Below, piece by piece: positions 8,607 through 18,840 of a stretch of DNA of 64,000 nucleotides (the stretch's first letter is position 1; each line of letters opens with the position of its first letter). The notes under the pieces are model-generated. The model saw nothing but the letters and a program-made list of their open reading frames with translations, made no database searches and was not told the DNA's origin. A program made the translations under genes and the position numbers. Source of the DNA: Candidatus Gastranaerophilales bacterium (GTDB lineage Bacteria; Cyanobacteriota; Vampirovibrionia; Gastranaerophilales; Gastranaerophilaceae); assembly GCA_947625305.1 (NCBI GenBank), contig CANQNW010000004.1, positions 113,114 through 177,113 on the forward strand, read 5' to 3'.

Positions 8607-10037
8607 TTAAACTCTGCCATAAATATCTTGGAGCCTGATTATATCATTTTCCTCCAAAATATCACCCTGTTGAACTTCCAATATTTTTAATTGGTCACTG
8701 CCGTGATTTTGAAGAGAATGCACTTCTTTACAAGCTATATCAATACTATTACCCGCCTCAAGAGTATATGTATTATCCCCTTTAATAACAGTTGCCTCAC
8801 CTTCTAAGACAATCCAATGCTCGCTTCTATGGTGATGAAACTGTAAGCTTAATTTTGCACCCGGGTTAACTATTATACACTTTGTTAAAAATCCCTTTCC
8901 TTCCTCTAATACGGTATAACAGCCCCAAGGGCGGAATACCGTTTTATGAATTTCTTTTGCGGAAGTATTTTTCCCGTTTAATTTTTTATATATTTTCTTT
9001 ATTCCCGAAGTATCTTTTTTACTGCTTACAAGAACTGCATCTTCCGTTTCAACAACGATTGCATCCTTTAGACCTAACGTGGCAACAATTTTAGACGTGG
9101 AATAAATAAGCGAATTTTTGGAATCAATATCAACAATCTTTCCCGTAATATAATTACCGTTTTCATCCTTATCTGATATTTCATAAACGGCATCCCATGA
9201 ACCTATATCTTTCCAATTTGTTTCAAATGGAATTGTAACAAGCTGTTTTGTTTTTTCCATCAGTGCATAATCAACGGAAATTTCAGGCATTTTAGAATAA
9301 ACATTCATAGAAACGGAAGGAATTGTATTTGAAATTTCCTCATTTTCCAAAAGTTTACACATTTCGGGAATATATTTTTCCGCTTCATTAAAATATGTTT
9401 TTGCCGAAAACATATATAATCCCGTATTAATGTATATTTTACCTTTTAAATTATTTTTTGTATTTGGTTTTTCAATAAAAGAATTTACCTTCAGCGCCTC
9501 AGGTTCAATAGCAGATATTTTAGGATTTTTTCTTACTTTCATACAGCCGTAATTTTCATCCGCTTTGTCTGATTTTTGTGAGAAAGAAACAATATATCCC
9601 TCTTTAGCAAGCTTTATTCCTTTTTCAATCAGTTTGGCAAATTCAAGTCTATCGGGAATATAATGGTCTGAAGGTACTGCAAGAATAATTGTATCCGAGC
9701 CGGAATACGAAATTTTTTCAATATATTTTGAAGCGAGCAATAAAGCGGGAGCGGTATTTTTAATTAAGGGTTCCGTTATTACTTTGTAATTCGATTTTCT
9801 GCAGAATTTTTCTTTTAATTCCTTTAACTGTTCATTTATAGCGGAAGAATGTTTAACATTTGTTGAGGTAATAATATTTTTATCGTCAATTAAAGAGGCA
9901 ACTCTTAAAAAAGTCTTTTGAAAAAGAGTGTATTCATCATCCAATTTAAACATTTGCTTAGGATAAGTTTCACGGGACAAAGGCCATAACCTGCTTCCCG
10001 CACCGCCTGCTAAAATAACCGAATAAATTGCCGTCAT
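8607..10037 (-). CDS. manC: Mannose-1-phosphate guanylyltransferase / mannose-6-phosphate isomerase
   Basis: 476-residue bifunctional type II enzyme making GDP-mannose for surface glycans and possibly GDP-fucose. The N-terminal nucleotidyltransferase has GGAGSRLWPLSR and FIEKP. The C-terminal cupin (PWGCYTVLEEG, then HHHRSEHWIVLEGEA) is the isomerase domain with its metal-binding histidines. The start is preceded by GAGGAGAG. It heads the manC-dxr-aroQ unit and is divergent from anmK. It may supply the fucosyltransferase-like enzymes at 47-49 kb indirectly; no gmd or fcl gene is in this window. Confidence 0.93.
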   Translation of the reverse strand: MTAIYSVILAGGAGSRLWPLSRETYPKQMFKLDDEYTLFQKTFLRVASLIDDKNIITSTNVKHSSAINEQLKELKEKFCRKSNYKVITEPLIKNTAPALLLASKYIEKISYSGSDTIILAVPSDHYIPDRLEFAKLIEKGIKLAKEGYIVSFSQKSDKADENYGCMKVRKNPKISAIEPEALKVNSFIEKPNTKNNLKGKIYINTGLYMFSAKTYFNEAEKYIPEMCKLLENEEISNTIPSVSMNVYSKMPEISVDYALMEKTKQLVTIPFETNWKDIGSWDAVYEISDKDENGNYITGKIVDIDSKNSLIYSTSKIVATLGLKDAIVVETEDAVLVSSKKDTSGIKKIYKKLNGKNTSAKEIHKTVFRPWGCYTVLEEGKGFLTKCIIVNPGAKLSLQFHHHRSEHWIVLEGEATVIKGDNTYTLEAGNSIDIACKEVHSLQNHGSDQLKILEVQQGDILEENDIIRLQDIYGRV

Positions 10038-10081
10038 AACTCTCCTCTAACGTAGTAATTATACAATAAATTATTAAATAG

Positions 10082-10111
10082 TTGAACTTCTTTTCATATC
10101 TTAATTATAAT
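10082..10111 (+). promoter_or_regulatory. anmK promoter, possibly leaderless
   Basis: TTGAAC (10082-10087), an 18-base spacer and perfect TATAAT (10106-10111). Initiation about seven bases downstream would fall at or next to the ATG at 10119. Confidence 0.55.
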
Positions 10112-10118
10112 CTCTTAT

Positions 10119-11246
10119 ATGAGAAAATATAAAAATATAATTTCATTAATGTCAGGTACTTCTATAGATTCTATAGATGCTTGTTATGTAAGGATTTTTG
10201 ACGACTTAACATTTAAAGTTATAAGTAATTATTCTCTTTCATACCCTGAAGGAATAAGGGCAAAACTGTTAGAACTCGCAAACGGCAGGGGGACGGTAAA
10301 AGAAGTCTGCCTTATGAATTTTGCAGTGGGAGAGATGTTTGCAAAATGCGTAAATGAACTATTAAAAAAATTTAATATAAAAAAAGAAGAAATAGATTTT
10401 ATATCCACGCACGGGCAGACTATATGCCACATGCCCGAGTTACAAGATATCGGAGAATATAAAACCAGGGGAACACTGCAGATAGGTGATATTTCCGTAA
10501 TTTCGCAATTAACCGGGATAATGACAATAGGGGATTTCCGCCCAAAGGATATGGCATCAGGCGGACAAGGTGCGCCGTTAGTACCATTTGCAGATAAAAT
10601 ATTATTTGGAACAGGTAAAAACAGGTTAATCCAAAACATAGGCGGAATATCAAACGTAACTGTTTTATCAAAAGACTGTGAAATTTTTGCTTTTGATAAC
10701 GGTGCAGGAAATATGCTTATTGATTATTTTATGAATAAGTTATTTTCTCTCCCCTATGATAAAGACGGAATGACAGCATTAAAAGGAAAAGTTGATAAAG
10801 CTTGGCTTAATGAACTTTTAAAAGAGCCATATTATAAACTTCCCCCGCCAAAATCAACGGGCAGAGAACTTTTTAACTCTGAGTATGCCGAAAAAATTTA
10901 TAAAACAGCGCCGAAAAATAATTTCGATTTAATAGCAACAATAACGAACCTTACGGCAAGAACAATAGCAGACTCTTATAAAAATTTTATTTTTCCTAAA
11001 ACAAAAATTTCCGAAATCGTGCTGGGTGGAGGCGGTGCCTGCAATAAAGCGATTATACAATATTTAAAAGAATATATCCCCGAGTGCGAAATAAAAACTC
11101 ACAAGGATTTCGGCATTGAAAACAAATTAAAAGAGGCAATAGCCTTTGCGTACCTTGGGTATTATACATTTAATAAACAGCCAAACAACCTCCCCTCTTG
11201 CACAGGTGCAAAAGAAGAAGTTGTTATGGGTAAAATTTCATATTAA
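10119..11246 (+). CDS. anmK: Anhydro-N-acetylmuramic acid kinase
   Basis: 375-residue cytoplasmic kinase of peptidoglycan recycling: hydrolyses and phosphorylates 1,6-anhydro-MurNAc to MurNAc-6-phosphate. Family motifs: [11 protein letters not shown] at the N-terminus, [40 protein letters not shown] and LGGGGACN. Start is fixed by the family N-terminus. No ribosome site precedes it, and a perfect -10 ends only seven bases upstream, so translation may be leaderless. It ends convergent on ilvD with a four-base overlap. No murQ neighbour is seen. Confidence 0.94.
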   Translation: MRKYKNIISLMSGTSIDSIDACYVRIFDDLTFKVISNYSLSYPEGIRAKLLELANGRGTVKEVCLMNFAVGEMFAKCVNELLKKFNIKKEEIDFISTHGQTICHMPELQDIGEYKTRGTLQIGDISVISQLTGIMTIGDFRPKDMASGGQGAPLVPFADKILFGTGKNRLIQNIGGISNVTVLSKDCEIFAFDNGAGNMLIDYFMNKLFSLPYDKDGMTALKGKVDKAWLNELLKEPYYKLPPPKSTGRELFNSEYAEKIYKTAPKNNFDLIATITNLTARTIADSYKNFIFPKTKISEIVLGGGGACNKAIIQYLKEYIPECEIKTHKDFGIENKLKEAIAFAYLGYYTFNKQPNNLPSCTGAKEEVVMGKISY

Positions 11247-12907
11247 ATGCTTGTAACAGCGCCCTTATCGGAGGCTGAAACAACTGAAGCATACCTTTTA
11301 AGATATCCTTTTTTAACCTTAACGGGGAGCGGATTAAAGTTCTCCAATCTGTATTTAATTTCCGCATCGGTAAGTTTTAAAGTTAATTCACGGTTAGGAA
11401 TATTAATATAAATCTCATCGCCGTCTTTAATAATGCCGATAACACCGCCTGATGGTGCTTCAGGGCAGATATGCCCTATACAAAGTCCTCTTGTACCGCC
11501 TGAAAATCTTCCGTCAGTAATAAGAGCAACTTTACTTCCTAAACCTTTTCCGACAATTGCGGAAGTAGGCGAGAGCATTTCTCTCATGCCGGGGCCTCCT
11601 TTAGGGCCTTCATAACGGATAACAACGACATCACCCGCTTGGATTTTATCCTCCATAATAGCTTTCATCGCATCTTCTTCGCTGTCAAAGGTTTTGGCAT
11701 GCCCCGTAAATTCAAAGCATTCTTTTTCAACCCCCGAAATTTTAATAACAGCGCCGTTTGGAGAGATATTTCCGTATAAAACGGCAAGCCCTGGGTTTGA
11801 TGTTATTGGGTCGGATACGGGTCTTATGACCTTATTGTCGCACCAAATATCGGATTTTGCGATTTCTGATACTTTAAGTCCGCTGACACCTTTAGTATCG
11901 GAAAATTCTTTAATATTACCGTATATAGTTTTAATAACCGCAGGTATTCCGCCCGCATTATCCAAATCCGTCATTGTCATATCGGCAGACGGGTCAAGTT
12001 TTATAATTTGAGGAACTTTAAAACTTAACTCTTCAAAATCTTTTAAAGTTATATCAACTCCCGCCTCGTTTGCAATAGCAAGCAAGTGAAGAATTGAATT
12101 GGTAGACCCGCCCAGTGCTAAATCGACTATTATTGCGTTCCTGATTGACTCACGAGTAATTATTGAAGAAGGACGAATATCCTTTTCTATAAGTTCATTT
12201 ATCATTACACCCGAATCGAATGCAATTCTTTTTGTTCTGGCGCTGACTGCAGGCGAAGCTCCGCAATATGGAAGGCTCATACCCAGAACTTCCGTCAAAC
12301 ATGCCATTGTATTAGCCGTATACAGTCCTTGGCAGGCACCTAGTGACGGGCATGATGTTATTTCCATTTCCTTTAAAGCTTTTTCATCAATTTCTCCCGC
12401 CGAGAATTTCCCTACGGCTTCAAATGTACCTTTTATCATCGTAAGTGTTTTATTACGGCATTTTCCGTCAAGCATTGGACCTACGGTAACAACAATACAA
12501 GGAATATCAAGCCTTGCAGCAGCCATAATCATCCCCGGGGTAATCTTATCACAGTTTGTTAATAAAACAAGCCCGTCAAGTTTATGCGCTGTAGCAACGG
12601 ATTCAATACAATCCGCAATTAAATCTCTTGAAGGAAGCGAATAATTCATTCCGCTATGCCCCATAGCAATTCCGTCACAAATTGCAGGTACTCCGAATAT
12701 AAAAGCCTGACCTCCGCCCGTATGAATGCCTTTTTCTATCTGTCTTTCAATATCACGCATGCCGGCATGACCGGGAACTAAATCGGTAAAACTGCTTGCT
12801 ATGCCGATAAATCGCTTATTCATTTGTTTTTCGCTGACACCTGTTGCATACAATAATGCTCTATGGGGAGTTCTTTCAAGACCTTGTTTTATTTCATCAC
12901 TTCTCAT
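11243..12907 (-). CDS. ilvD: Dihydroxy-acid dehydratase
   Basis: 554 residues, full length. Third step of valine/isoleucine synthesis, an Fe-S dehydratase. Signatures: [10 protein letters not shown] and [16 protein letters not shown] carry cluster-ligand cysteines; [26 protein letters not shown] and [11 protein letters not shown] are family blocks; the C-terminal part has GRFSGGTRG. The start ATG overlaps the stop of the flavodiiron gene at 12907, so the two are coupled although functionally unrelated; both contain metal centres sensitive to oxygen. Confidence 0.96.
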   Translation of the reverse strand: MRSDEIKQGLERTPHRALLYATGVSEKQMNKRFIGIASSFTDLVPGHAGMRDIERQIEKGIHTGGGQAFIFGVPAICDGIAMGHSGMNYSLPSRDLIADCIESVATAHKLDGLVLLTNCDKITPGMIMAAARLDIPCIVVTVGPMLDGKCRNKTLTMIKGTFEAVGKFSAGEIDEKALKEMEITSCPSLGACQGLYTANTMACLTEVLGMSLPYCGASPAVSARTKRIAFDSGVMINELIEKDIRPSSIITRESIRNAIIVDLALGGSTNSILHLLAIANEAGVDITLKDFEELSFKVPQIIKLDPSADMTMTDLDNAGGIPAVIKTIYGNIKEFSDTKGVSGLKVSEIAKSDIWCDNKVIRPVSDPITSNPGLAVLYGNISPNGAVIKISGVEKECFEFTGHAKTFDSEEDAMKAIMEDKIQAGDVVVIRYEGPKGGPGMREMLSPTSAIVGKGLGSKVALITDGRFSGGTRGLCIGHICPEAPSGGVIGIIKDGDEIYINIPNRELTLKLTDAEIKYRLENFNPLPVKVKKGYLKRYASVVSASDKGAVTSI

Positions 12908-14088
12908 TATATTAATCCCAATTCTTTATGTTTATTAAAGATTTCATCTGCCATTTTATCAATTTTGGCATAGTCATCAGCTTTAGCTTTGCCCTTAACT
13001 AAAATCGGTTCAATAACATCAAGTTTTAAAGGAGCAAGCATATCTGCCATTTTACCGAACAAATCACCGCCCCAGCCGTATGAGCCTATAAATGAAGCAA
13101 TTTTAGCTTTAGGTCTTAAAATGCTTGCAAGATAAACAGTATTAAATGCGGCAGGATGAGGACCCGCTAAAACCATTGAAGTACCTAAAACAATTGTAGT
13201 TCCGTCAACTAAAGCTATGGCTAAATCGCCTAAGTTACCGTCCACCATATCATATTTAACGGAAGGTATTCCTTTTTCATCAAGCTTTTTAGCAAGATAA
13301 TCAATCATTTCCTCCGTTGATTTATACATAGATACATAAGGAAGTAATACTAAATTTTTACCTTGTTCGCCTGCCCAATCTTCATATAAATTTAATATAT
13401 AGTCAGGATTTTTGTGAACGGGGCCGTGGCTCGGCAGAACCATTTCAACATTTAAATCTTTTATTTGCTTTACATATTTTCTGCATACAAAACTAAAAGG
13501 CATCATAATTTCCGCAAAATATTTTTTTGCGCTTTTTTCAAGGTCATCGCTCGGCACTGCAAAGACATCATTAAAAATATAATGAGCACCTAAAAAATCG
13601 CAAGTGCAAATAATATTATCTTCTTTAATGTATGTAAACATTGTATCGGGCCAATGAACACCCGGTGCAATCATAAATTGAAGAGTTTTATTTCCTAAAG
13701 AAAGTTCTTCGTTATTAGTAATGATTTTAATTTTTTCTGCAGGCACTAAAAGCATTTCCTGAAGATTTTTAGCACAAACCGCATTAGTTACAACCGTTGC
13801 ATTAGGAAACTTTTCCAATAATGCGGGTATACTGCCAGAATGGTCTTGTTCCCCGTGGTTTGCAATAATATAATCAATTTTTGTTATTCCGTTTTCATCA
13901 AAAGATTTAATATATTCTTTTGTAAATTTAGGATACATTGTATCTATAACGGCAGTTTTTTCACTCCCGATTACGATATAAGAATTATAACTTGTACCTT
14001 TATCCAGAGGTATTAACTCATCAAAAATCAAGCGGTTTTCATCATTCATTCCCGCATACAAAATGTTTTCTTTAATTTTTTTATACAT
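12907..14088 (-). CDS. A-type flavoprotein (flavodiiron protein)
   Basis: 393-residue oxygen and/or NO reductase of anaerobes. The metallo-beta-lactamase-like N-terminal domain has the diiron ligands in HGEQDHSG (H78, E80, D82, H83), then HWPDTMF, CDFLGAH and LPSHGPVH. The C-terminal flavodoxin domain follows from about residue 250, with the FMN loop GTSMV and GSYGWGG. The rubredoxin gene just upstream is the expected electron donor, so the pair forms a cytoplasmic oxygen/NO-scavenging module. Substrate preference cannot be read from sequence. Confidence 0.92.
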   Translation of the reverse strand: MYKKIKENILYAGMNDENRLIFDELIPLDKGTSYNSYIVIGSEKTAVIDTMYPKFTKEYIKSFDENGITKIDYIIANHGEQDHSGSIPALLEKFPNATVVTNAVCAKNLQEMLLVPAEKIKIITNNEELSLGNKTLQFMIAPGVHWPDTMFTYIKEDNIICTCDFLGAHYIFNDVFAVPSDDLEKSAKKYFAEIMMPFSFVCRKYVKQIKDLNVEMVLPSHGPVHKNPDYILNLYEDWAGEQGKNLVLLPYVSMYKSTEEMIDYLAKKLDEKGIPSVKYDMVDGNLGDLAIALVDGTTIVLGTSMVLAGPHPAAFNTVYLASILRPKAKIASFIGSYGWGGDLFGKMADMLAPLKLDVIEPILVKGKAKADDYAKIDKMADEIFNKHKELGLI

Positions 14089-14121
14089 ATGCCAAATCCC
14101 TAACCTTCTATAAATAAATTA

Positions 14122-14259
14122 CTACTGTTTTTCAAACATATCTTTACCTACACCGCATAAAGGGCATACATAATCATCCGGTAAATCTTCAAAAGCGACA
14201 TTATTGTTATCCGCAGGTTCATAAACATAATGGCAAACTGTGCAAATATAATTATCCAT
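14122..14259 (-). CDS. Rubredoxin
   Basis: 45-residue one-iron electron carrier. Four cysteine ligands sit in two CxxCxxxx knuckles: C6/C9 (CTVCHYVY) and C32/C35 (CPLCGVG), with the usual [11 protein letters not shown] spacing. I chose the ATG at 14259 because GGAGAG stands just upstream and the protein then starts as in the family; the frame runs open to 14316 but with no ribosome site there. It is the first gene of the rubredoxin-flavodiiron-ilvD run, 33 bases before the flavodiiron start. Confidence 0.93.
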   Translation of the reverse strand: MDNYICTVCHYVYEPADNNNVAFEDLPDDYVCPLCGVGKDMFEKQ

Positions 14260-14439
14260 TTTCTCTCTCCTTTTTCTACCATCTTTTAGAATATCATTAC
14301 TTTTAAAAGTAATCAATTATTCAAAATAACAATTTTACAAATACAAAATGTAAATTTTTGTAAATTAAAACTAAAGTTTTTTAAAATCCTGCCGAAATCA
14401 TGAGTAACAAATACCAAAAAAGAAAGGTGAAGGAAAGTT

Positions 14440-15744
14440 ATGAGTTTTAATATTGATTCAAATGAATTATTTAAGAAAATAGGAACACCCGAAGAAGTCG
14501 GCGGTGTGCAAAAAACTCAAGCCGAAGAATCTGAAAGTGATAAAATCATAGATATGGTTCCGCAGGCTGAAGAAGGAAAAGAAACAACCGATGCCGAAAA
14601 ACTAAATAAAGCCGAATATGAATTTGAAATGGCAGCTGAATCATACTTAAATACCATGTTTTCTGATAAATCCGTAATCAATGCTCTGGATGGAATAGTT
14701 GACGGAGTAAAAGACGGGGTTATAAGCGGAGAAGAAAGAAATGCCTTTCTTAAAGAAATTGCAGGGGATGATAATTACATAACCTTTGATGAAATAAATG
14801 CGGGATTAAAGGCACACGGATACGGAGCTACGGAAGAAAAAGCCGAAGAAAAAGAAGATGATGAAGATTACTCCTTAAAAGATTTAGCTCAGGATATGAG
14901 TAATGCTATAGGCGGAGCTGCTCAAATGGGTGCAATGGCAACACAAGCAGCCGCACAGCAAATGTCAAATTCTATGGCGCAAGGATTTAACAGTGTTAAT
15001 AATGCATTAAATGATATAGCAGACAAACTTTCAGGCAACAGTAAGCTTGATGCTAAAAGTCTTCAAGGTATGTCTTTAGAAGAATTGAAAAAAGAACAAG
15101 ATAATCGTGAAGAACAATTAAAAACAGCAGAAAGTGAACTTCAACAAGCTCAAAGCAATTATCAGGAAGCTCTTCAAAAAGAACAGGAAATAACGGAGGA
15201 ATTGAAAGCTAAACAACAAGAAAATCAAGATGCTATTGATGCGAAACAAGAAGAAATAGAAGAAACTCAAAATGATATTGTTGATAAAGAAACAGAAATA
15301 AAAGACAAAGAAGATGAAATCAGCAATATAGAGAATACAATTTCAGACTTACAGTCAGAACTAAGCAGTATAGTTATACCGGGGCCTGTATATGATGAAG
15401 ACGGCAATGTAACCAATCAAGGTGAAATTGATGCGGCAATTCAAAGAAAACAGGAATTAGAAGCACAAATACAACAAGAACAGGAAAAACTTGAAAAAGC
15501 TCAAGGTGAACTTAAAACATTACAAGGTGAACTTGATACTTTAGAGGAAAATTTATCAACTCAGCAAGAAGAACTTACAGGTCTTGAAACGGAAAGAACA
15601 GAAATAGAAACCGAAATTATGAATTCTAATTGTTCAGAAGAAACAAAACAAGCTTTAAAAAACTTCAATGAGGCAGATAAAAACCAATACACGGCACAAA
15701 ATAACCTTTTTGAAGTTAATAGAAAAATTGCGCAGGAAGAATAA
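14440..15744 (+). CDS. EF-hand-like / coiled-coil protein, paralogue 1
   Basis: 434 residues, no signal peptide. Residues about 60-125 hold a conserved module also present in paralogue 2: EYEFEMAAESYL, then DGIVDGVKDGVISGEE, which fits a 12-residue EF-hand loop except at position 3, and AGDDNYITFDEI, a weaker second loop. An Ala/Met/Gln-rich stretch follows (about 155-180). From about residue 210 to the end there are long Glu/Gln/Lys coiled coils, broken by a loop at IPGPVYDEDGNV. No known family. It has its own leader and terminator, both duplicated around the next gene. Possibly a structural or exported scaffold; this is inference. Confidence 0.75.
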   Translation: MSFNIDSNELFKKIGTPEEVGGVQKTQAEESESDKIIDMVPQAEEGKETTDAEKLNKAEYEFEMAAESYLNTMFSDKSVINALDGIVDGVKDGVISGEERNAFLKEIAGDDNYITFDEINAGLKAHGYGATEEKAEEKEDDEDYSLKDLAQDMSNAIGGAAQMGAMATQAAAQQMSNSMAQGFNSVNNALNDIADKLSGNSKLDAKSLQGMSLEELKKEQDNREEQLKTAESELQQAQSNYQEALQKEQEITEELKAKQQENQDAIDAKQEEIEETQNDIVDKETEIKDKEDEISNIENTISDLQSELSSIVIPGPVYDEDGNVTNQGEIDAAIQRKQELEAQIQQEQEKLEKAQGELKTLQGELDTLEENLSTQQEELTGLETERTEIETEIMNSNCSEETKQALKNFNEADKNQYTAQNNLFEVNRKIAQEE

Positions 15745-15763
15745 AAAATCAGAAGAAGAACAG

Positions 15764-15796
15764 AAAACGGATACAAATTAATGTATCCGTTTTTTT
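15764..15796 (+). terminator. Terminator of paralogue 1 unit
   Basis: Stem AAAACGGATACA / TGTATCCGTTTT with loop AATTAA and a T-run. The stem is the same as that of the terminator at 17902. Confidence 0.9.
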
Positions 15797-15893
15797 ATAT
15801 AAATTGTAAATTTTTATTAAAAATAGCTAAAGTAAATTAAAAAAATGCCGATTACATGATTAACAAGCACTATAAAAGAAAGTGAAGGAAAAA

Positions 15894-17873
15894 ATGAGTT
15901 TTAATTTTAATTTCAATGCTAATTTTGATGAAGCTTTAAAAAAGCTTTTGGAACAATCAGGAATTACCGGCAAACCTGAACAAGCAGAAGAAATTGAGGA
16001 TAAAGATTTTGATATCGGACTTATTCCAAAAAATAAAGAAGATAACGGAAAAAACGGTGAAGACAAACTTGGTGAAATAGAATATGAATTTGAAGTTGCA
16101 GCTGAAGCTTATTTAAACAATATGCTTGAAGAAAAATCCGTACTCCAAGCACTTGATGGAATTGTAGACGGGGTAAAAGACGGAATATTCACTAAATCAG
16201 AACGAGATGCATTTCTTAAAGAAATAGCCGGAGATGATAATGTAATATCAATAGCTGAAATAAATAAAGGATTGGCTGCACGCGGCTGGGGTGTATTTGA
16301 AAAAGCAGCAGAAGACGATTTCCAAGATAAAGAAATAGGAAAAGCTGACGACAATACTTCCAGCGGAATACCTGCAGGCGGTGGTTCTAGCGGAGGTTCG
16401 TCAGGAGGAACTTCCAGCGGAATACCGACAGGCGGTACATCAGGTGGAGGCTCAGCCGGTGGTTCTTCCGGTATTAAACCTTCAAGCGGTGGTTCTAGCG
16501 GAGGCTCAACAGGCGGCGTTTCAGGTGCTAAACCGTCAAGCGGTACTTCAGGCGCTAAACCGTCAAGCGGCGCTTCAGGCGCTAAACCGTCAAGCGGCGC
16601 TTCAGGTGCTAAATCTTCAGGAGGTTCGACACCTACTACTACCACCGATAAAACACCCGATAAATCAAAAACAGATACTACTTCGGATGACTTAACGGCA
16701 GGCAGCGGAATTAGTCCTGCTTCAGCACCGGCAGGCGAAGCAGTTAATACATCAGGTGCAAGAAACAGCAAATTAGAAAATACAAATAATATATCCAATA
16801 TGAATGAATCTGAACTTGCAGAAGAAAAATCACTCAGAGAAGGTAATTTATCAACAGCAAGATCAAATGCTGCAAATCCATACAATAATACTCAGGTTAT
16901 ATCTGCTCAGCAGGCATATGATGCAGCTGAACAAAATTACCAAAAAGCATTGGAAAATGAATCAGAAGAAGTAAAAGAGGCTGAAACAAAACGTTCAGAT
17001 GCTCAAGAAAAGATTGATGAATTTAAAGAACAAATAGCAGACAAGAAAAATACAATAAATGACAAGAAAGGACAAATCGCTGAAAACAAAAATACTATAA
17101 CATCTCTTACTTCGGCAATGAATGCCATCACAATACCTGCGTACCAAGAATACTACGATGATGAAGGTAATGTAATCGGTGACAACAGTGCGGATATTGA
17201 AGCTGCTATAAAAGAAAGAGAAGCTATTCAAGCTGAAATTGATACAATTGAGAAAGAAAACGATTCTCTGCAAGGTGAAATCGATGACCTGCAAAAAGAA
17301 ATAGAAGGAATTGAAAATGACGATATTCCTCCTCAGGAAGAAATAATTGAAGAAGCAGAAAAAATCATAAAAGAAAAAGGAAACGATGAAACTAAAAAAG
17401 CATTAGAAGCTATGAATGATGCAAGAGATGAGCTTGATAGTGTTAAACAACAATGCTACAACGATGCTCAAGCGGATCTTGATCAAGCAATAGATGACTT
17501 GGATGAAGTAAACGACAAATACGTTCAACTAAAAGATAATCAAAGATTTTCAAGGGATAATTTACCAAAATTAAAAGACAAAAACGGAAATGATGCTTTT
17601 GGCGGTGAATTCCTGGATTATAAACAATTTACTGAAGATTTTGTTAAAAAATTGAACGGAGATACGTTTAAAGCCGGTTTCACATACTCAGAAGGTCAAC
17701 AAATCGCTGATGAACTTATACAAGGATATAATAATATCAGAGATTATGAAAATAAAACGCATCATTCAACGGGTGTTTCACCTTCTCAAATTCTTCAAGG
17801 AATTCTTGACAAACTGGAGGAAGCAAAAGCAGAACAAGAAGAAGAAACTGAAAAAGCTGAAGAAAAATCATAA
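15894..17873 (+). CDS. EF-hand-like / coiled-coil protein, paralogue 2, with Ser/Gly repeat linker
   Basis: 659 residues from the ATG at 15894, preceded by GAAGGA (an in-frame GTG at 15882 is less likely). The module EYEFEVAAEAYL, DGIVDGVKDGIFTKSE and AGDDNVISIAEI matches paralogue 1. A Gly/Ser/Pro low-complexity linker (about 160-250) contains a nine-residue tandem repeat (ASGAKPSSG type). The coiled-coil part follows, again broken by an IPAYQEYYDDEGNV loop. A C-terminal extension of about 110 residues (GGEFLDYKQFTEDF, GQQIADELIQGY) is absent from paralogue 1. No signal peptide. Unknown family; a rod-like, possibly calcium-binding protein. Confidence 0.75.
   Translation: MSFNFNFNANFDEALKKLLEQSGITGKPEQAEEIEDKDFDIGLIPKNKEDNGKNGEDKLGEIEYEFEVAAEAYLNNMLEEKSVLQALDGIVDGVKDGIFTKSERDAFLKEIAGDDNVISIAEINKGLAARGWGVFEKAAEDDFQDKEIGKADDNTSSGIPAGGGSSGGSSGGTSSGIPTGGTSGGGSAGGSSGIKPSSGGSSGGSTGGVSGAKPSSGTSGAKPSSGASGAKPSSGASGAKSSGGSTPTTTTDKTPDKSKTDTTSDDLTAGSGISPASAPAGEAVNTSGARNSKLENTNNISNMNESELAEEKSLREGNLSTARSNAANPYNNTQVISAQQAYDAAEQNYQKALENESEEVKEAETKRSDAQEKIDEFKEQIADKKNTINDKKGQIAENKNTITSLTSAMNAITIPAYQEYYDDEGNVIGDNSADIEAAIKEREAIQAEIDTIEKENDSLQGEIDDLQKEIEGIENDDIPPQEEIIEEAEKIIKEKGNDETKKALEAMNDARDELDSVKQQCYNDAQADLDQAIDDLDEVNDKYVQLKDNQRFSRDNLPKLKDKNGNDAFGGEFLDYKQFTEDFVKKLNGDTFKAGFTYSEGQQIADELIQGYNNIRDYENKTHHSTGVSPSQILQGILDKLEEAKAEQEEETEKAEEKS
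16518..16625 (+). repeat. 27-bp tandem repeat, four units, in-frame
   Basis: Units at 16518, 16545, 16572 and 16599, the first three nearly identical and the fourth diverged. Each encodes nine residues of the type (V/T/A)SGAKPSSG. Unit length is a multiple of three, so copy-number change would alter linker length and not the frame. It is notably richer in G and C than the surrounding DNA. Confidence 0.9.
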
Positions 17874-17901
17874 AAATCAAATTGTAAACACAAATGAACA
17901 C

Positions 17902-17936
17902 AAAAACGGATACAAAATATTGTATCCGTTTTTTAT
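17902..17936 (+). terminator. Terminator of paralogue 2 unit
   Basis: Stem AAAAACGGATACAA / TTGTATCCGTTTTT, loop AATA, followed by T-run. The core stem is identical to the terminator at 15764. Confidence 0.9.
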
Positions 17937-18015
17937 AATCATTCGGGCTATACCATACTTGCCATAGTTTTTTATAACCCTTTTCTTTAAAGTAAAAAAA
18001 AGGGGTTTGAGGATT

Positions 18016-18789
18016 ATGAAAAAATTAACTGCATTAATATTACTTTTTATAGGTATACCCGCTTTTTCTCAGGTTATTACGGGAGAAATAACCAAAGCCT
18101 CCAAAAAAAACACAAATCAAATATATGATTCCGCAACAAATGTACCGATTGAAGGGGTAATAATAAAAATTCCCGCAAAAGGCTACTCAACAAAAACGAA
18201 AAAGGACGGTACATTTAAACTTCAAACAAATATTAACTCGCCTACAATTATGTCTGTAGAAAAATCGGGGTATAAGCCCTTTTCCATGACCTTGACAGAT
18301 TTAGGCAAAAAACCTATTCAAGTCGGCATTGAAAAAACCACACCTAAAGATATAATAGTTGATACGGATATAGTGCATATAGGCGATAACTCTTTTTCCC
18401 CGAGAAGTGCTAACGCAAATGAATTCAGCATTGTATCTTCAGGCCCTTTTTATTCAAAAGAATTTAACCTGCCCTCTATAAAATCAGGTGAAGAACTTTT
18501 TTTGGTTTTAGGCTCTATAATCGGCATAGATACAATGTTTGCTCAAAGATTAGGGCAATCCGGTGTTTTAACCGCATATTCAAGTCCGCCCGAGATATTT
18601 TTTAACGGCAACAAAATCGCCGAAATAAAAATTAACGGGGATAACCAAAAAATTAAAATCCCGATAAATTTAATACATCAAAACAGCAGTAATACAGTAA
18701 CAATTAAAACGGGCAGAAATCTTTATAAAACCTCCGCAGTAGACTATGACGACATAGAATTTACCAATCTCTTGTTTGAAATTAAATAA
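18016..18789 (+). CDS. Exported protein with carboxypeptidase-regulatory-like domain
   Basis: 257 residues. A signal peptide (MKKLTALILLF, cleavage near AFSQ) is followed by a beta-sandwich of the carboxypeptidase regulatory/CNA-B type at about 35-100: VPIEGVIIKIPAKGYSTKTKKDG and SVEKSGYKPF. A beta-rich C-terminal domain has no recognised motif. Such domains are structural stalk or adhesin modules, and this is likely periplasmic or surface protein. I prefer the ATG at 18016 with GAGG upstream over an in-frame TTG at 18007. It stands between the duplicated coiled-coil units and the rhamnose operon; the link to either is unknown. Confidence 0.65.
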   Translation: MKKLTALILLFIGIPAFSQVITGEITKASKKNTNQIYDSATNVPIEGVIIKIPAKGYSTKTKKDGTFKLQTNINSPTIMSVEKSGYKPFSMTLTDLGKKPIQVGIEKTTPKDIIVDTDIVHIGDNSFSPRSANANEFSIVSSGPFYSKEFNLPSIKSGEELFLVLGSIIGIDTMFAQRLGQSGVLTAYSSPPEIFFNGNKIAEIKINGDNQKIKIPINLIHQNSSNTVTIKTGRNLYKTSAVDYDDIEFTNLLFEIK

Positions 18790-18790
18790 A

Positions 18791-18820
18791 TTGGCACTCT
18801 CTGCCTTTTTTTGATATAAT
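18791..18820 (+). promoter_or_regulatory. Promoter of rfbCBDA operon
   Basis: TTGGCA (18791-18796, five of six to consensus), an 18-base spacer, and TATAAT (18815-18820) with the TGn extension. It lies 20 bases before the rfbC start, giving a short leader that still contains the ribosome site. Confidence 0.75.
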
Positions 18821-18840
18821 ACAGAAAAGAGGTGGAGTTT

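Noticed and set aside
12099..12644. 181-codon plus-strand frame within ilvD
   Set aside because: Antisense to a full, well-matched ilvD; no ribosome site or family match.
16109..16885. Long open frame on the minus strand opposite the Ser/Gly linker
   Set aside because: Shadow of the repetitive GC-rich linker in the real gene; Pro/Glu-rich translation is an artefact of the opposite strand.
17976..18008. Hairpin AACCCTTTT / AAAAGGGGTT before the gene at 18016
   Set aside because: Arms differ by one base and the pairing is mostly A-T; it may be chance in an A-rich leader.
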